64,000 nucleotides of DNA from Polyangia bacterium (GTDB lineage Bacteria; Myxococcota_A; Polyangia; Fen-1088): NCBI GenBank assembly GCA_036268875.1, contig DATATI010000053.1, positions 33,172 through 97,171 of the forward strand. Reading direction: 5' to 3'. Below the pieces are notes generated by a model, which saw only the letters and a program-made list of their open reading frames with translations, ran no database searches and was not told the DNA's origin. Positions within the stretch are counted from its first letter, which is position 1. Each line of letters begins with the position of its first letter. Shown here one piece after another: positions 61,840 to 64,000 of this stretch. The translations under genes and the position numbers were made by a program.

Positions 61840-61868
61840 TTGCACCGTAGCTACGCAGTAGGTACACT
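61840..61868 (+). promoter_or_regulatory. Sigma-70-type promoter of brnTA
   Basis: TTGCAC (61840-61845) and TACACT (61863-61868) are separated by exactly 17 bp and lie 9 bp before the brnT start codon. The closeness suggests a short or nearly leaderless transcript, and the promoter overlaps the place where the BrnT-BrnA complex would bind for autorepression. Confidence 0.6.
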
Positions 61869-61877
61869 GGAGCGTGC

Positions 61878-62174
61878 GTGAAACGGATCCGCTTCGAGTG
61901 GGACGCGCGGAAGGCGGCGGCGAATCTCCGCAAGCACGGCGTGTCATTCGAGGAAGCGCGAACCGTGTTCCTCGACGAGAGTGCCTTATTGCGTCCGGAC
62001 GAGGACCATTCCGACGACGAGGACCGGTTCCTTCTGCTCGGCTTGAGCGGTCGGCTGAGAACGGTGGTCGTCTGTCACTGCCACCGGCAGGAAGACGAGG
62101 TCATCCGCGTGATCTCGGCACGCAAGGCGAGCTCGGATGAGCGGCGCCAATACGACGACCGGAGGATGAGATGA
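61878..62174 (+). CDS. brnT: BrnT family toxin
   Basis: 98 residues with the full DUF497/BrnT pattern: FEWDARKAAANLRKHGVSFEEARTVF, DRFLLLGLS, VVVCHCHRQEDEVIRVISARKAS and ERRQYD. BrnT is a RelE-fold ribonuclease neutralised by BrnA. GTG start; overlaps brnA by 4 nt. The pair lies beside transposase remnants, as expected for a mobile toxin-antitoxin module. Confidence 0.93.
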   Translation: MKRIRFEWDARKAAANLRKHGVSFEEARTVFLDESALLRPDEDHSDDEDRFLLLGLSGRLRTVVVCHCHRQEDEVIRVISARKASSDERRQYDDRRMR

Positions 62175-62449
62175 AAAAGAGCTACGACTTTTCGGCCGCG
62201 GTCAGGAATCCGTACGCCAAGCGTCTTAAGAGACAACTGACGATCCGGTTGGATGAGGAGACCATCAGCTATTTTCAGGGACTTTCTCGCGAGATGTCAT
62301 TGCCCTACCAGACCCTTATGAACATGTACCTTCGGGACTGCGCCGAAACGCGAAAGCGGCCGCACTGGGCTGAGTCTCCGCGGTCGGAGGGGGCTAACCA
62401 GAAGGCGTTTGATCCGGCCGCGGGCGTAGGACGCCGCAAGTCTGGTTGA
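62171..62449 (+). CDS. brnA: BrnA family antitoxin
   Basis: 92 residues; a ribbon-helix-helix protein with KRQLTIRLDEETISYFQGLS and the helix PYQTLMNMYLRDCAE. It binds BrnT and represses the operon. Antitoxins of this type normally end soon after the LRDCA helix; here about 30 further residues (RKRPHWAESPRSEGANQ onward) look unrelated and may come from rearrangement next to the transposase remnant. Confidence 0.9.
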   Translation: MKKSYDFSAAVRNPYAKRLKRQLTIRLDEETISYFQGLSREMSLPYQTLMNMYLRDCAETRKRPHWAESPRSEGANQKAFDPAAGVGRRKSG

Positions 62450-62732
62450 GCGACGGGCGGCCGGATTAAACGTCGTGTTGAGCCAGGCCGCGGGTTCGGG
62501 AGCGGAAGCAGCTCTGCCCGGCATGGACAAAGAGGTGGGTCCTTGACTGCGAGGGCACGCTGGGGCGCGATCCGACGGAGATGATCTCTGCTCGAATGTG
62601 AAAGGCGAGCGCGGGACATGTTCATCGCGCGCTGCAAAGACACGCGCGCGCGACGGATTGTCCGTTTGCGCGCAAGGGTATCCGTTACCGTCGGAATGTG
62701 GCCGGCGGTCGAGATGATGGCGATGATGGCGG
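62450..62732. other. Region between brnA and the transposase remnant
   Basis: About 280 bp with no supported gene. It should contain the end of the IS91-like element, but no terminal sequence could be recognised. A short GATGATGGC repetition lies at about 62713-62731. Confidence 0.4.
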
Positions 62733-63591
62733 TCATGACGACTCCGGCGGAGGAGCACGCGCTGCCCACGGCGTGTCGAAAAGCGCTTCCGCGACGAGCG
62801 CGCCGCCGCAGTCTGGGCACTGGCCAAGATCCACGCCGGTGAGGTGCAGGAAGAGCGTGCGCCAGTCGAGCGTGGGGATGTCCACCGACGACGAAGGTGG
62901 TGGCTCGACGGTATCGCCGTGCTGACGCTGCTCGAGCCAGGATTTCCGAACGGCGCCTTCGCATAGACGTTCCAGTCCTTCTTGTAAAGCGCGTCTTTGA
63001 GTCGGGCGAAGGCCGCGGGTTGTGTGAGGGTGAAGGCCAGACCGGTGGCGCGCGGCCGGGCGCCAGCTTGCCCTCGGCGAAGAGTCGCGCGAGACCAGCG
63101 AGAAACTTTCCGCGAAACATCGAGGCGAGGACCTTCACTGGCAGCAGGTACTTTTCGGCCAAGTCGACCCAGGCACCGTGGGGCGTGAGGGCCGCGGTGA
63201 CGATGCAATGCAGATGCGGGTGAAAGCTGAGGTTGCGTCCCCAGGTGTGCACCACACCAGTCACGCCGCACAACGCCCCCAGGCGTTTCGGATCGCGGCC
63301 GAGCTCGATGATGGTTTCGGAGGCGGCCGCGAAGAGCAGGTCCAGCAGGGCCGCCTCGTGCTCGCGCACCAAGGGCCGCAGTTCGGCCGGCAGGGTGAAT
63401 ACGACGTGAAAGTGGCGGACCGGCAACGCGCGTTGCATGCGCGCCTCGACCCATCTTGCTGAGCTGATGCCCTGGTGCAGCGGGCCTTCGCAGTGCCGGC
63501 ACCCCTCTGCTTTCACCGCGCGCGCGATCGCCGCGTCCATCTCCTCGAGCCGTACAAAAAATTCCCGATCCAGCCCTGGGGCAGGCAACAT
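62733..63591 (-). pseudogene. IS91-family (Y1-type) transposase, decayed
   Basis: The start is good (GGAGGAG before the ATG at 63591). The first frame holds a partial zinc site (CRHCEGPLHQ) and the conserved blocks RHFHVVFTLPAELRPLV, HTWGRNLSFHPHLHCIVTAAL and LLPVKVLASMFRGKFL. A second frame continues ARLKDALYKKDWNVYAKAPFG. The expected GPEQVLRYLGRYTHRVA block is deleted, and a third frame gives the C-terminal LFLHLTGVDLGQCPDCGGAL, stopping at 62733. The element cannot encode an active rolling-circle transposase. Confidence 0.8.
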
Positions 63592-63735
63592 TGGTCTCCT
63601 CCAAGTCTCAGCAACTCGGAGGCGAGCCCCCCTGGAGACTTCTTGCAAGTTTCTTGAGGGGGCTCGGTCTTTTGTCCCACAAGAAACCTGATCGGATCCC
63701 GGGCCGGACCCCTCAGCCTTCATGCCGGCGCTCAC

Positions 63736-64000
63736 TCAGGCAGCGGCGGTCGCTGCAGTCGTCGATGGATCTGTAGGCTCGGCCACTGCTGCTGCCCGCG
63801 CCTCCGCTTGCGGTGTCGCGTCCTCGAGACGTCGCGATTGGTAGCCGAGAGGCTCGTACACCTCGCCCGTGACCCACAACCGGTGCAGCAGTACGGCCAG
63901 CTTGCGCGCCACGGCCACCTTCGCGCGTTTCTTTGCGTTCTTGCCACCTCGCTCGGCGAGCTTGATGCCCCAGCGACGCAGGTCGCTGTCTTTTCCGAAT
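63736..64000 (-). CDS. IS110-family transposase, C-terminal part (runs off right edge)
   Basis: The visible 87 residues read LRRWGIKLAERGGKNAKKRA, KVAVARKLAVLLHRLWVTGE and VYEPL, a typical IS110-family C-terminus, and then an Ala/Thr-rich tail to the stop at 63736. The catalytic domain lies outside the window, so whether it is intact is unknown. It marks the edge of an insertion-rich region. Confidence 0.75.
   Translation of the reverse strand, partial: FGKDSDLRRWGIKLAERGGKNAKKRAKVAVARKLAVLLHRLWVTGEVYEPLGYQSRRLEDATPQAEARAAAVAEPTDPSTTAATAAA

Noticed and set aside
1..64000. CRISPR arrays, tRNA or rRNA genes
   Set aside because: No regularly spaced repeats, cloverleaf-like segments or rRNA motifs were seen by eye; a tRNA or covariance scan was not possible.

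Overview
The window is high-GC DNA that reads like a chromosome segment of a soil myxobacterium-type organism (Myxococcota). This is inference from gene content: many lipoproteins with Gly/Ser-rich linkers, a DUF4215 cysteine-repeat lipoprotein with a fibro-slime domain, MORN, TPR and roadblock proteins, hopanoid genes, and a lexA promoter site close to the form described for Myxococcus. No rRNA, tRNA or CRISPR array was seen.

Layout. 1-365: 5' part of a lipoprotein running off the left edge. 473-7576: hopanoid locus. On the minus strand lie hpnH, hpnG, a squalene synthase, hpnO and a membrane protein, tightly coupled; squalene-hopene cyclase (shc) is divergent on the plus strand. 7568-12122: TatT-like TPR protein, GNAT enzyme, a tiny membrane protein, a VWA lipoprotein, a glutathione-transferase remnant and a membrane-anchored MsrB-MsrA fusion. 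12123-20612: surface proteins (DUF4215/fibro-slime, rhomboid protease, a possibly frameshifted lipoprotein, a large lipoprotein with one CxxCH motif). 21068-26210: MFS transporter, then an ECF sigma/FecR operon with a predicted outer-membrane protein and a LamG lipoprotein. 26221-31764: methyltransferase, secreted proteins, aldo/keto reductase, Sfp-type PPTase, pyrophosphatase. 31837-34227: a broken lipoprotein gene and a second sigma/FecR locus in which the two proteins are fused in one frame. 34334-43133: ROK kinase, beta-helix lipoprotein, FAD protein, MORN protein, YacG, histidine kinase, MFS transporter.

43275-49667 is a pectin/uronate island: KDG kinase, KDPG aldolase, two tandem paralogous lipoproteins and a GH105-type unsaturated rhamnogalacturonyl hydrolase, followed by the fossil of a peptide/oligosaccharide ABC transporter operon collapsed to about 1.2 kb. 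49978-61718 is core-like: a CxxCH lipoprotein, lexA with an SOS box, hemF, a long TPR protein, accC-accB-aroQ-roadblock, LD-carboxypeptidase, and small envelope proteins ending in an OmpA lipoprotein. 61840-64000 is accessory: a BrnT/BrnA toxin-antitoxin pair with a good sigma-70 promoter, a decayed IS91-family transposase and the end of an IS110-family transposase.

The most unusual items are the sigma-FecR fusion, the ABC-transporter fossil, the aldo/keto reductase lacking its catalytic histidine, accC without a standard start codon, and a structured leader before an MFS gene. Several reading-frame breaks (about 17.98, 31.9, 32.24 and 33.75 kb) could be real decay or indel errors in the assembly; reads are needed to tell.
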